A DNA stretch of 24,103 nt from UBA9647 sp049522195 (GTDB taxonomy: Bacteria; Bacteroidota; Ignavibacteria; UBA10030), in NCBI GenBank assembly GCA_049522195.1, contig JBEKOB010000066.1, forward strand, positions 1-24,103, written 5' to 3'. The notes below the pieces were generated by a model. The model did not search any database and had not been told where the DNA came from. It was given only the letters and a program-made list of their open reading frames with translations. This document shows positions 14,958 to 23,962 of this stretch, one piece after another (position 1 is the first letter of the stretch; the number at the start of each line of letters is the position of its first letter). Made by a program: the position numbers and the translations under genes.

Positions 14958-16535
14958 CTATTGTAACGTCGGAATCACGGAACGCCCCATAGTCTGCACC
15001 GCAGGCGCGCTTTCATTGCCAACCCGGTCAACGGCTGTGACCGCCACCCGGATCACATATTCAACTTTCGGCTGTGCAGGGTCTCCGCGCTGCCGCCCGC
15101 GGGCGCGTTCTATGACTGTCCGGGAGTACGGAAGAGCAGCCATCCGATCTTGACTGTTCAGTATGGTGTATTCCCAGTTTTTTTCATACTGATAGTAAAC
15201 AACGTATCGGAAAACATCCTTCGCGTTTTCATGAGACCAAGTTACGAGGACGGTTGAATCGTTGGCAACGGTGGCCGACATACGAGGGGGATCGGGCGGG
15301 ACATCATCCAGCCAGGGCGACGGCGGCACGAGCGATTGGTGCTGATAGGGACCGGCCTTCAAACCGGCATTCAATGCGCTGCTGTCCTTCAGGAATACTC
15401 TCATGCTGAAATGGATATGCCCGGGTGCGTCATTAACGAAACCGCGTTCAATCATGATCTCGTTGATGATCTCGTCCGCCCCCTTTTCATCCGTCTTTCC
15501 ACCAATGATCATGCCGGGCCAGAGGTTTCGCCCCATCGTGTTTTCCTTTGACCACCAGCCAAGAAGCACCGGGAAACTCTGTGGTATCTGGTTGACAGGC
15601 CAGTAAAGCTGAGGTGACCAGTAGTCGATCCATCCCTTCTTCAGCCAGAGGTGCGCGTCGGCATACAGAATGGCATACTGATCAAACCCCAATATTGAGC
15701 GGGGATTTCCCGGACGGCCAATGCCGAACGGGCTGATCCCAAACTTCACGTGCGGCTTCTCTTTCTTGATCCCTTCATACAGTCGCTCGATGAAGGTGTT
15801 GACTGCATCTCTACGCCAGTCTTCACGTGAGAGAGAGCCTCCGGACTTTTGGTATTCCCCCCACGTGTCATCGTCCGGGAAATTTCCATCGCCATACGGA
15901 TAGAAGTAATCGTCAAAGTGAACGCCGTCGACGTCATACCGCCGCACAACATCCATGACGACATTATAGGACTGATCCTGCACTTCTTTGTTGGTTGGAT
16001 TGAGCCAGTACGTTCCGCCGCCAACATTTTTTGCCAGGCCAGGCCGAGTCTTCACGATGGAGGTCTCGGTGACGTCTCCTCCCTTTGGATGATGTGCACG
16101 GTAAGGATTGAACCATGCATGCAACTCAATCCCCCGGTTGTGGGCTTCTGCGACCCAGAATGTTAACGGATCATAGAATGGCTCGGGCGGTTTGCCTTGA
16201 GTCCCTGTAAGATAGTACGACCAGGGCTCCAGTTTGCTATCGTACAGCGCGTCACACTGCGGCCGTACTTGCAGAATAACCGCGTTGAGGCGAAGTGCGA
16301 CGACTGTATCGAGGATTGTTATTGCCTCCCGCTGCTGTTCTTCACTCGTCAGCCCCGGCTTGCTTGGCCAGTCGATGTTTGCCACTGTCGCCACCCAGAC
16401 GCCGCGAAACTCGCGCTCTGCAGGAGGTATTTCGGGGAGCTTTCTTTCCCCCTTTTGAGGACGAAGGAAAGCGCATCCTGATACAAAGAGTGAGAGGAAG
16501 CACAGTGTTAGCGACAGGAACAACTTCTGTGACAT
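14958..16535 (-). CDS. GHL10-type glycoside hydrolase-like lipoprotein with C-terminal FnIII-like domain
   Basis: This 525-residue protein has a lipoprotein signal with lipobox VSGC (18-21), so it is probably anchored to the outer membrane. The body is a GHL10 TIM barrel (PF02638, formerly DUF187). Marks are REFRGVWVATVANIDWPS at its start, LNAVILQVRPQCDALY, ELHAWFNPYRAHH, YDVDGVHFDDYFYPY and KFGISPFGIGRPG. A C-terminal beta-sandwich of fibronectin III type (PDPPRMSATVANDSTVLVTW onward) ends with VTAVDRVGNES. Relatives are thought to act on cell-wall or exopolysaccharide glycans. The chosen ATG has AAAGGA eight bases upstream; the frame extends to 16646 without a better start. Confidence 0.9.
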   Translation of the reverse strand: MSQKLFLSLTLCFLSLFVSGCAFLRPQKGERKLPEIPPAEREFRGVWVATVANIDWPSKPGLTSEEQQREAITILDTVVALRLNAVILQVRPQCDALYDSKLEPWSYYLTGTQGKPPEPFYDPLTFWVAEAHNRGIELHAWFNPYRAHHPKGGDVTETSIVKTRPGLAKNVGGGTYWLNPTNKEVQDQSYNVVMDVVRRYDVDGVHFDDYFYPYGDGNFPDDDTWGEYQKSGGSLSREDWRRDAVNTFIERLYEGIKKEKPHVKFGISPFGIGRPGNPRSILGFDQYAILYADAHLWLKKGWIDYWSPQLYWPVNQIPQSFPVLLGWWSKENTMGRNLWPGMIIGGKTDEKGADEIINEIMIERGFVNDAPGHIHFSMRVFLKDSSALNAGLKAGPYQHQSLVPPSPWLDDVPPDPPRMSATVANDSTVLVTWSHENAKDVFRYVVYYQYEKNWEYTILNSQDRMAALPYSRTVIERARGRQRGDPAQPKVEYVIRVAVTAVDRVGNESAPAVQTMGRSVIPTLQ

Positions 16536-16884
16536 GGGATATTCCTTTTTCTGGTGCGGGTACAAGCATGGCGGCGAGGGAATCAACGGTGGCCTCCTGC
16601 CAAAATCACACAGAATCACGGCCATTTCGTTACAACGATGGTACAAAAGCGAAGGTTGAATTGCAAGGAGGGGCTGGGGGGAGGTTCGGGTGTTTGGGTC
16701 ATCAGGTGATCGGGTGATCGGGAAATCGGCTCAGCACGTAACTGTCTCGCACTAGCGGATCCCTATCCTGACACCCAAATACAATACTAGCCAAACAATT
16801 ATCCACCTAACCATTTATCCAATCATGCCATTACACTAACCTTTGTGACAAGTTTAGCCGGCGGACGACTTGAAGGGAGCGCAG
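16536..16884. other. Intergenic region upstream of the GHL10 gene
   Basis: This 349-base spacer between the NADH dehydrogenase stop and the GHL10 start has no convincing gene. It contains a third copy of the ATCGGGTGATC repeat (16696-16728) and an AT-rich stretch near 16780-16830. In that stretch, words like CCACCTAACCATTTATCC echo ACCACTAACCAATTAACC at 10021-10038. The GHL10 promoter should be here, but I could not identify a convincing one. Confidence 0.55.
16696..16728. repeat. Third copy of the GATC/ATCGGGT repeat family
   Basis: GGGTCATCAGGTGATCGGGT, then GATCGGGAAATCGG, repeats the ATCGGGTGATC word found at 4572-4683 and, on the other strand, at 10331-10376. It lies 3' of the NADH dehydrogenase gene and 5' of the GHL10 gene. 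Confidence 0.6.
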
Positions 16885-18096
16885 TCAATAACTGATCCAG
16901 TTGCGACTTTCTTTCCTCAGGAGGATGATGTGTTTTTCCTTAATCGCGGTTTTCACAAGGCTTGCAAGAAATCCGACGAACTTCAGCTTTTTGACAACCG
17001 GGAGAGCAACCCAACCGACCGCGAGATGCCGACCCAAGCTGATAACTTCTCCCCAAACTTTCGGTCGGTACTGGCGCTGTTGTTGGCCGCGGACAACTGC
17101 GAACAGGTTTTCGGCAACCAACCTTCCCTGTTGAAGTGCGAACTGAGCAGCCGCGGGCACGGGCTTCCTGGTGGCAGGATTGATCGCCAGCGCATTGTCA
17201 CCGATCGCATAAACGTTCGGCGAAGTCACCGATTGAAGGAATTCATTGACAAGGATTCTCCCCGACTCGCCGATCGCGAACCCGCTCTCCCTGGCGATCT
17301 CGGATACCTTTATCCCCCCAGTCCATACGAGTGTCCGGCTTCGGAGTCGTTCGCCTGAGGAGAGTATGACTTCTGCAGGCGAGACCCCGACGACCCGCAT
17401 ACGGGTCATCACACTTACGCCCTTGGAAAGAAGTTCCCGCCGCGTACTCTGCCGCAGTTTCGGGTCGGAAGCCGGGAGGATATCATCCGATCCCTCCACA
17501 ATAATCACCTCCGGAACTCCCGCATCCAGACCGTAATTGTGAGCGGATGCGACAACGTGATCGACCAGTTCCCCCGCCATTTCGATGCCCGACAACCCGC
17601 CTCCACCGATAACGAATCGCAGCATCTCCTTCCGCTTTGAAGGATCAGATTCCGCAACGGCTCCGGCGCACAACGACGAAATGCGTTCATAGATCTTCTG
17701 CGCGTCTGAAGCACTCTGCAGAGGGAGAGCATTCTCCTCTAACCCCGGAATACTAAAGAAATTTGCCTGGGCTCCAATGGCGAGAACCAAATACTCGTAG
17801 GTGATATGGACGTCATCGAGCTCCACCGACCGGTGAACCAGATCGAGCGCATTCACGACACCAAGTTGGAACGAAATGTTGTGTTTGCGGATAATGCGGC
17901 CGACATCGATCGTGACTTCACTCTTGTGTACAGCCGCCTCGTGGAGCTGCGTCTTGAGTGTATGAAACGGATACCTGTCAATCAGTACAAGCCGGAAATC
18001 CGGCATTGAGCGGAAGAGGTTCGACAGCCTCAGCGTCGCGGTGATCCCTCCGTACCCGGCTCCGATCACGACAATGTTTTTGCGATCACCGTCCAC
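16885..18096 (-). CDS. ndh: Type II NADH dehydrogenase (NDH-2 like)
   Basis: This protein of about 403 residues is a pyridine nucleotide-disulphide oxidoreductase with two Rossmann motifs: GAGYGG near the N-terminus for FAD, and FVIGGGGLSGIEMAGEL in the middle for NAD(P)H. NDH-2 marks are FHTLKTQLHEAA after the first domain, LVWTGGIK, and NVYAIGDNALA followed by PAAAQFALQQG. The C-terminal region (LAVGWVALPVVKKLKFVGFLASLVKTAI) is the amphipathic membrane anchor usual in the family. It oxidises NADH and reduces quinone without pumping protons. I prefer the GTG at 18096, with GGAG five bases upstream, over the in-frame GTG at 18102. It follows the alpha/beta hydrolase gene by 32 bases. A related flavoprotein such as an FSP1/AIF-type reductase is less likely. 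Confidence 0.88.
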   Translation of the reverse strand: MDGDRKNIVVIGAGYGGITATLRLSNLFRSMPDFRLVLIDRYPFHTLKTQLHEAAVHKSEVTIDVGRIIRKHNISFQLGVVNALDLVHRSVELDDVHITYEYLVLAIGAQANFFSIPGLEENALPLQSASDAQKIYERISSLCAGAVAESDPSKRKEMLRFVIGGGGLSGIEMAGELVDHVVASAHNYGLDAGVPEVIIVEGSDDILPASDPKLRQSTRRELLSKGVSVMTRMRVVGVSPAEVILSSGERLRSRTLVWTGGIKVSEIARESGFAIGESGRILVNEFLQSVTSPNVYAIGDNALAINPATRKPVPAAAQFALQQGRLVAENLFAVVRGQQQRQYRPKVWGEVISLGRHLAVGWVALPVVKKLKFVGFLASLVKTAIKEKHIILLRKESRNWISY

Positions 18097-18128
18097 ACAC
18101 ACTCCACATCATTCTTCCATGCGAACTC

Positions 18129-19472
18129 TTACTTCATCAGCCAACTTGCGACGTCATCAATCACTTCCTCCTGGACGTGACCTACCCGTTGATACTCTGC
18201 GGGCCCACTCTTCCCTTCGCCGGCGATGAAGAGGTGGTTCAGCTTCGGGTACGTCTTGAAGGTCACATTCTTGTTCAGTCCCAGGGCGCTTTTCCAGCGT
18301 TCATAGTCCTTCATCGTGACCTGGTAATCACGCTCTCCCTGCAAGATCAGCATACGCATGTTCAGAGATTGTGCCACCTGGGGAGGATCGTATCCACGAA
18401 GGTCGAGCCAATATGAAGGCGGAGCCGAGAAATATACCTCGCCCGATGACGTGTCGGCCTTCGTCAGCTTCTTCACTTTGTCCCGCTGCTTCTCAATCGC
18501 CGTCACCTGCGCTTGTTGCTGTTCCTGAGAAAGACCGCTGAGCTGAGCCAGATAGGCGGTCTGCTCAACGATTACGTCTTCGAGCGGCCGGGTTGCGCCC
18601 GCCAGCATCACGAGGCCGGCGAGCCCGGGATCTGCCGCTCCAATCCTGGGTGCCAGCATACCACCGAGGCTGTGACCCAGCACGAATATCCGATGGACGT
18701 CGATTCCTTTGGTCCCGCGCAAGAGATTGACCGCGGAAAGTGCATCATCGATCACCTCGTCTTTTACGGTCAGCTTGGACCTCACCGCCATCAGCTCAGT
18801 TCCATGTTCCCGCGTCCGCTTCTCGTAGCGCAATACGGCTATGCCCTTCGATGCGAGACCCCATGCCAGATCACGGAAGACTTTGTTTGGTCCGATCGTC
18901 TCGTCTCTGTCATTCGGTCCTGAACCGTGGACAAGCACGATTGCCGGAAAAGGCTCAGCAGTCTTAGGAATCGTCAGCGTGCCGTGCAATGTCCACTTCC
19001 CACTGCCCACCATCACCTCTTCTTCTCGGAATGTTTCGCGCTTAACGTACGGAGGGGCCTTGTACTCGACCGGAGCTTGAGATTTTGAGAAGAACAGACC
19101 GGCGACCTGTTTCTTCTCGTTCAAAACGACCCTCACATCGGTGGTATCCTTCTCAAAGACGCACGTCACGAAGACGATGTCGTAGACTTTATATTTTTGG
19201 TAGTTGACGCGGAGTTGCTTCTTAAACGACCCCACTTGAACCAGGACCGTATCCCACACTTCCTTCAACTTCTCAAGAGGCATCACCGCTTTCATCGTGC
19301 TATCAAAAAACCCGATGCAGATCGAGTGTTCACCCTTCGTCAGATGCCCGACGAAATCTTTTGCTCGCGCGATCGCCGAGTCTTGTGCGGCTGTGTATGT
19401 TTGTTGGGCGTTCGACACAAAGAAGGCCGACATCATTAAGCCAAGGAGTACTGCGAGAAGATGCTTTTTCAT
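18129..19472 (-). CDS. Secreted alpha/beta hydrolase with N-terminal DUF3887-like domain
   Basis: This 447-residue protein has a signal peptide (1-22, MKKHLLAVLLGLMMSAFF then VSNAQ). A DUF3887-like domain (about 30-130) comes before an alpha/beta hydrolase (about 150-447). The hydrolase has oxyanion motif HGSGP (182-186), nucleophile S268 in GHSLG, acid D382 in GERDYQV and H413 in NHLF, so the triad is complete. Such proteins are extracytoplasmic esterases or peptidases. The ATG has GAAGGGAC at proper distance. The frame continues upstream to 19868, but that part overlaps the end of the next gene out of frame and is not real. It lies 68 bases behind the glycosidase-like gene. Confidence 0.9.
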   Translation of the reverse strand: MKKHLLAVLLGLMMSAFFVSNAQQTYTAAQDSAIARAKDFVGHLTKGEHSICIGFFDSTMKAVMPLEKLKEVWDTVLVQVGSFKKQLRVNYQKYKVYDIVFVTCVFEKDTTDVRVVLNEKKQVAGLFFSKSQAPVEYKAPPYVKRETFREEEVMVGSGKWTLHGTLTIPKTAEPFPAIVLVHGSGPNDRDETIGPNKVFRDLAWGLASKGIAVLRYEKRTREHGTELMAVRSKLTVKDEVIDDALSAVNLLRGTKGIDVHRIFVLGHSLGGMLAPRIGAADPGLAGLVMLAGATRPLEDVIVEQTAYLAQLSGLSQEQQQAQVTAIEKQRDKVKKLTKADTSSGEVYFSAPPSYWLDLRGYDPPQVAQSLNMRMLILQGERDYQVTMKDYERWKSALGLNKNVTFKTYPKLNHLFIAGEGKSGPAEYQRVGHVQEEVIDDVASWLMK

Positions 19473-19540
19473 TTCTTGTCCCTTCCGTTTGTATACAGCT
19501 ACAGACAATGCTAACGTATTACCTCGTAAACTGAGCTTGG

Positions 19541-21760
19541 CTATTCTCCGGAGACAGCCAGACGATGTTCCCCGGAAGGAGCAACCACGACAAACACTTT
19601 CTCTCCCACCAGCACGGGAAGATTCGCAGAAGTTCCGTCGACGAGAATCCTGGCGGGACGATGATTGAACGCGAGCAGACATCGTGCGGGAGAGCGATAG
19701 GTGAGCTCGATCCTCGCGTTTGATGCCTGGCACCCGAGCAACTCGTCGGAGAGAAAGAGGAGTCTTAGAACACCAGAGGTTGAGTCCGAAATTGCGGTGG
19801 CTGGCTTGAACGCAAGTGAGTGTGTTCCGGCCGGGATGATCACTCCCTCCGACCCTTGGCAGGGCCACGGTCTGTCGTCAATCCAAGCTTCACCCTCCCC
19901 CAAGGTTTGCACGGCAACTGTAGTCGGGCTCTTGATTTCCCATCCCGACTTTGCCTCACGTAACGATGCTTCCGCTGCCATCGCATGCGGTACGTGTTGC
20001 CAGTCCTGAGTGAACACCGATGATTCGCAGTATACGCAGACGCGTCCCCCTTGTTCTCCTGCTCGTTGGAGTTGTTGCAGGAATTCAACCCCGGTCGCTT
20101 GCGAACTCGGAAAACCAAGTTGTGTCGAAGGATGAACCGGCACAACATTGATGTCGATCATCGAAGTATGATCGGGGACGAGCGAAACGAGAGTGCTTCT
20201 GAGCTTGCGATATCTCTCCGGCGGCTGCAGCCATTCCATGTACGGATCTTCCACATTCAACGTCACGCCATATTCTTTCAGAAGCCGGAGTGTCGACAGC
20301 TGGTCGAACCCCAGGAGGTAGTCGAATTCAGGATGAAGCGAATTATCGACGATTGTGTGGATCAACTCCCAGTCCCGGCTTCCTTCCTTCCTCAGCCTTG
20401 TGATAAACTCAACGACCTGACGCAGCAGGCGGTTGTTGACGCTGGTGCGGTAACGATAGAACTGATCGAGAGCAACTGCATTGCGTCGCCAGAAATGCCG
20501 GGATGTCGAGTCCTCAAGCTCCAGCGGGTTATACCCCGCGAGGTTTTTGAATTCCGCGATTGCCGTCGGAGTAAACGGAACAAAATAATCCGGTCGCTCT
20601 GGTCCGGCCAGCGCTTCTCCTCCGGCGCCTGTGATCGTAAACTCCGCAATATCGACGCCGTCCCAGTCCTCTTTCAGAAGGACAGAGAGATCGTTCAGAG
20701 CTGCGTTCAGGCAGTCGGGGTTTTGCAGATCCATGAGATGCAGAAAATCGAGCTTCGCGTCCTGCAAGAGAGCATTCTTCTGGCGCCACTCCGGATGCTG
20801 TTTCCAGAATCCGGGTCCGACGTGCGGCCACTCAAGCCAGGCGTAGACGACAACACCATTCTTATGAGCAGCATCAATCAGTCGTTTGTAGTCGTACGGC
20901 GGTGTGTTGCCATAATACCAGGCAGCAGCGTGGACTGCACGAATGCCCCACTCACGCCACAGAGCTGCAAGGCTTTCGATGGGAATACTATATCGATATC
21001 CGGCGTCGAAGTACACATCCAGTGCATTGCGCCGGAATGGTGGGCGGCAATTCAATTCTCTGACTATGGCATTCGGAAGTGTCGGGAATCTGGAATATCC
21101 GTTACCGGACAGCTCGTCAAACAAAGGAGCCAGAACGAGACAACCGCCTTGTCCAAGACGCAGAGCAATCCCAAGCGAACGACCGGAGGCAGAATCAGAA
21201 TACAGGACACGGGACAGTTTTCCTGGATATCCGGCAATGGAGCGCACGCTTGGTCTGTCAGGCCAATGCAGTGTCATGTCGGGCAACAGACGGTCCAAGA
21301 CGACGCTGACACGTTGAGCCTTTCGAAGATCGATTCCCAACGCCGTCAGGAGCGGACTCGGCCCATCCGTGATGAGGCTCATCCCGCTCCTCACGCTACT
21401 CATAATCGCTTTCAATTGGAGGGGGGACAGCGTCAGCGCAGATGCATGAGGAACGACCAAGAGATTCATGCCGTCAAGATTGGTCGGCCTAAACTCACCC
21501 GCGTCTATGACGGAATAACTGAATCCCATGCTCTCAAGCGCACCTCCGAAGCTTGCCTGGTCGATAGAGTCTGGCCGCGAGGCGCCAACGTTCCGAACGA
21601 GCGCAACGTGAATGCCCCGTGGGGCTGGAGCAGCCTGACCAAGCCGCGTGTTGGCGACCGGGATGATGAGCAAGAGAAAGCAGCCAAAAAGGAATCGCAT
21701 CATGCAAAAAGCAATGAAAGGTGGCTTGAAGGTGTGAATTGGAATGGACCTCAGCGGCAT
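19541..21760 (-). CDS. Secreted TIM-barrel glycosidase-like protein of unknown family
   Basis: This 739-residue protein has an N-terminal hydrophobic signal (about residues 15-40). An amidotransferase-like domain (about 50-235) contains NLLVVPHAS and GMSLITDGPSP. A barrel region (about 245-570) contains LDVYFDAGYRYSIPIESLA, GIRAVHAAAWYYG, VVYAWLEWPHVGPGFW and DGVDIAEF, the last resembling the end of a GHL strand. The final 140 residues look like beta-sandwich repeats. Glycoside-hydrolase-like families with this pattern exist (GHL6, GHL10, GHL13), but I cannot place it. Catalytic acids are not certain; the D-x-x-x-E of DGVDIAEF is a candidate. The start codon directly follows the stop of the AlaX-like gene (TAGATG), with GAGGA five bases before it, which indicates translational coupling. 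A start at 21703 would remove the unusual long n-region but lacks a ribosome site. Confidence 0.7.
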   Translation of the reverse strand: MPLRSIPIHTFKPPFIAFCMMRFLFGCFLLLIIPVANTRLGQAAPAPRGIHVALVRNVGASRPDSIDQASFGGALESMGFSYSVIDAGEFRPTNLDGMNLLVVPHASALTLSPLQLKAIMSSVRSGMSLITDGPSPLLTALGIDLRKAQRVSVVLDRLLPDMTLHWPDRPSVRSIAGYPGKLSRVLYSDSASGRSLGIALRLGQGGCLVLAPLFDELSGNGYSRFPTLPNAIVRELNCRPPFRRNALDVYFDAGYRYSIPIESLAALWREWGIRAVHAAAWYYGNTPPYDYKRLIDAAHKNGVVVYAWLEWPHVGPGFWKQHPEWRQKNALLQDAKLDFLHLMDLQNPDCLNAALNDLSVLLKEDWDGVDIAEFTITGAGGEALAGPERPDYFVPFTPTAIAEFKNLAGYNPLELEDSTSRHFWRRNAVALDQFYRYRTSVNNRLLRQVVEFITRLRKEGSRDWELIHTIVDNSLHPEFDYLLGFDQLSTLRLLKEYGVTLNVEDPYMEWLQPPERYRKLRSTLVSLVPDHTSMIDINVVPVHPSTQLGFPSSQATGVEFLQQLQRAGEQGGRVCVYCESSVFTQDWQHVPHAMAAEASLREAKSGWEIKSPTTVAVQTLGEGEAWIDDRPWPCQGSEGVIIPAGTHSLAFKPATAISDSTSGVLRLLFLSDELLGCQASNARIELTYRSPARCLLAFNHRPARILVDGTSANLPVLVGEKVFVVVAPSGEHRLAVSGE

Positions 21761-22216
21761 CTATTCCTCTAATTTGAAGCGGACTCTCAACAACCCGTTC
21801 TCAAATGCGGTCGATCCGATCTTGAACAGTCCGATTTCTTTCGTCGTTGAAGCGTGTGTTCCGCTGCATGGACAGGCATCGTAGTCGCCAATTGTAATGA
21901 TCCGTATCGTATTTCCTGCGTCCTCGGGCAAACGGGACAACATGAAACGGGCCGCCGCCTCATCCCGTCCGAGGAAGCTCTCCTTGATGGGCAGATCGAG
22001 GCTGATCACTTCGTTAACTTTCTTTTCGACAGCCGCGATTTCTTCCGGCGTGAGGTTCCGGTCAAACCGGTAGTCGCATTTCGACTTCTTCTTCTCGATG
22101 TGAGCGCTGATCGCCCGACCGCAGTTGAACATCCGCACCATTGTCTGATTCAGAATGTGTTCCGCAGAATGCATCCGGGGATCATACTCTTTCTTGTTTG
22201 GGTTGAAATCGTTCAT
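21761..22216 (-). CDS. Free-standing AlaX-type tRNA editing domain protein
   Basis: This 151-residue protein corresponds to the second additional domain (SAD) of alanyl- and threonyl-tRNA synthetases. The zinc motif is H16-x3-H20 (HSAEH) and C117-x3-H121 (CSGTH). The region before the second motif (NTIRIITIGDYDACPCSGTH) is typical of AlaX editors. Such proteins remove misacylated amino acids, usually serine or glycine, from tRNA(Ala) in the cytosol, and form the smallest AlaX subtype. No recognisable Shine-Dalgarno site precedes the ATG at 22216. Its stop codon abuts the start of the glycosidase-like gene, an unusual partner for a housekeeping editor. Threonyl-tRNA editing is an alternative role. 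Confidence 0.83.
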   Translation of the reverse strand: MNDFNPNKKEYDPRMHSAEHILNQTMVRMFNCGRAISAHIEKKKSKCDYRFDRNLTPEEIAAVEKKVNEVISLDLPIKESFLGRDEAAARFMLSRLPEDAGNTIRIITIGDYDACPCSGTHASTTKEIGLFKIGSTAFENGLLRVRFKLEE

Positions 22217-22473
22217 CGAAGTTTCGAGTTCAAAGTCTCAAGTGCATGGTTATGGGCACATCTATTCCCTCTATTGCGCATGAATCTTATGACAATCGGT
22301 CGTCTTTCCTTCTTCGAAACTAAGGAAAAGTCACCCGAGAACAAAACTACAACAGACGGTAAAGAAAGGCAAACTTCTCTGATTGGAACGGCTCGCTGAG
22401 TGAGGTAACGTTGGTGTGCTCCTCACGTACGTTTAGAGTGGGATGGAATGAACTGGATGAAGTCGAACGAGCG

Positions 22474-23940
22474 CTAGTCCGAATCCGGGAGACGCTCCGC
22501 GCCGAACTCCCTCCCGTGCGACTCCATCATGCTCTTCAGATGGCGCCGGAGATCTTCCGGGAGGTGGGATGAAGGATTTTCCGACAGAAGCTCTGTGACC
22601 TGCTGTGAAGCCCGATCGGCCAATGATGGCTTACCGGTACGGATCCACCCTTCATATCCATCACGATTGATCACCTGCGGATAGTTCTGTTCGAGTGCAT
22701 GCCATAAGAGCGTGTGGGGGTGAGTAAGAAAATCGACTTCCCCATTTGTTTCCGAGAACAATTCCAACGCAAGCGGCTCATCGCGCTGCTCAATGCCCCG
22801 GACGAGCCGGTAGGCCATCCCGCAGATGTCATTATCGATGACAAGCTTCTCGAAGCTCTGAGTCGACTCATAGTCAATCATACCTCCTCCCGACATCACG
22901 TTGATTCCCGCCAACGCTCCGAGGATTGCGCCGATGCCCGTTTCAAGTCCCGCCTGTGCATCCACACATTTCGAGTCGCTCAGTCCGATATATGCGTGCG
23001 TGGGTAATCTGAGCGCTTTGCCAATCTGGCTGTACGCGGCATCGAGCATCATCGTTTCGATTGCACCCATGGGGGGAAGCGCCGTGTGCATGTCAAAGCA
23101 CGACGGGGAACCGCCAAAAATGACTGGCGCGCCCGGGCTTGCCAGCTGTGTTATCACTACACCGGCAAGGTTTTCTGCAGTCAATTGCACGAGCGATCCG
23201 GCAAGCGTCACCGGCGCGGTCGCTCCTGTGAGCGGCATCGAAACGAGCTCGGACGGAATCCCGGCTCTCGCACAATTGATGAGACTCTGCGTTGTGAGGT
23301 TACTCCATTTCAACGGAGGTGACGGGCAGGCGTCAAAGATCGCAAGTGGTCTTGCTCTCAACTCTTCCGATCCACCCCTTACCGCCGAAAGCATCTCAAC
23401 CATCGGTTTAAATCCATCGACAACAAACAAGCCGGTCACTATGGGCTTGGAGCAGTACTGCAGTGCTATGAACAAGCGATAGCAGTCGGCGACGACTTCC
23501 GGCACGTCGGCGCTGATGAGCCCTGTGCTCTGGAAGTGAAAGTTGTCCAAATGATCGACGAGATTGTGGAATCGTATGAGGTCACGCGTCTGAGGAGCGC
23601 GTTCAGATTGCGTGGTGTGATCGAACAAGCGGAGAGCTGAAGAGCCGGGATCGAAATGGATTTCTTCACCGCCGACAATGAAAGATCGATCCCCGGCAGC
23701 GTTAAACAGTGTAATACTTCGTGGAGCTGACGAAAGGGCATTCTCGATGACAGTGGATGGCATAAAGACTCTTCTGGAGGAAGTATCGATCCTCGCTCCT
23801 CCCCCTCGAAGCAGTTTGACCGCCTCCTCATTCTCAATGAAAACTCCAATCCGCTCAAGCAGCAGGAAGCTTTCATCGATGATCTTCTTCGCGAACGAAT
23901 CAGTCAGAAGCCGGGTTGATGGACGGAGTGGGGGGAGCAT
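22474..23940 (-). CDS. MttB-superfamily methyltransferase without pyrrolysine
   Basis: This 488-residue protein matches the trimethylamine/quaternary amine methyltransferase superfamily (COG5598, PF06253) in full length. Marks are LLERIGVFIENEEAVKLLR at the N-terminus, VVADCYRLFIALQYCSKP, PLKWSNLTTQSLINCARAG, the SMPLTGATAPVTLAGSLVQ segment, and INVMSGGGMIDYESTQSFEK. There is no in-frame amber codon, so it belongs to the majority branch without pyrrolysine, whose members demethylate glycine betaine, proline betaine, carnitine or similar compounds onto a corrinoid protein. No corrinoid protein or corrinoid activator is in the window, so the substrate is open. AAAGGA lies seven bases before the ATG. 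The upstream spacer is a repeat element (23963-24075). Confidence 0.88.
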   Translation of the reverse strand: MLPPLRPSTRLLTDSFAKKIIDESFLLLERIGVFIENEEAVKLLRGGGARIDTSSRRVFMPSTVIENALSSAPRSITLFNAAGDRSFIVGGEEIHFDPGSSALRLFDHTTQSERAPQTRDLIRFHNLVDHLDNFHFQSTGLISADVPEVVADCYRLFIALQYCSKPIVTGLFVVDGFKPMVEMLSAVRGGSEELRARPLAIFDACPSPPLKWSNLTTQSLINCARAGIPSELVSMPLTGATAPVTLAGSLVQLTAENLAGVVITQLASPGAPVIFGGSPSCFDMHTALPPMGAIETMMLDAAYSQIGKALRLPTHAYIGLSDSKCVDAQAGLETGIGAILGALAGINVMSGGGMIDYESTQSFEKLVIDNDICGMAYRLVRGIEQRDEPLALELFSETNGEVDFLTHPHTLLWHALEQNYPQVINRDGYEGWIRTGKPSLADRASQQVTELLSENPSSHLPEDLRRHLKSMMESHGREFGAERLPDSD

Positions 23941-23962
23941 AGCGAGTTCCTTTGGAGAATAC

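Noticed and set aside
19473..19868. N-terminal extension of the alpha/beta hydrolase gene
   Set aside because: It overlaps the end of the glycosidase-like gene in another frame and has no family content. A clean signal peptide and ribosome site begin at 19472.
20051..21772. 573-codon plus-strand open frame opposite the glycosidase-like gene
   Set aside because: Its translation is rich in Arg, Gln and Cys with no motif, and it mirrors a well-formed minus-strand gene. It is a shadow of codon bias.
22400..22426. Terminator hairpin GTGAGG...CCTCAC downstream of the MttB-like gene
   Set aside because: Only six pairs with a 15-base loop and no U-tract. It is not distinguishable from chance.
22474..23940. 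Pyrrolysine-containing trimethylamine methyltransferase
   Set aside because: The frame is complete at normal length without an in-frame amber codon, so it belongs to the branch without pyrrolysine.
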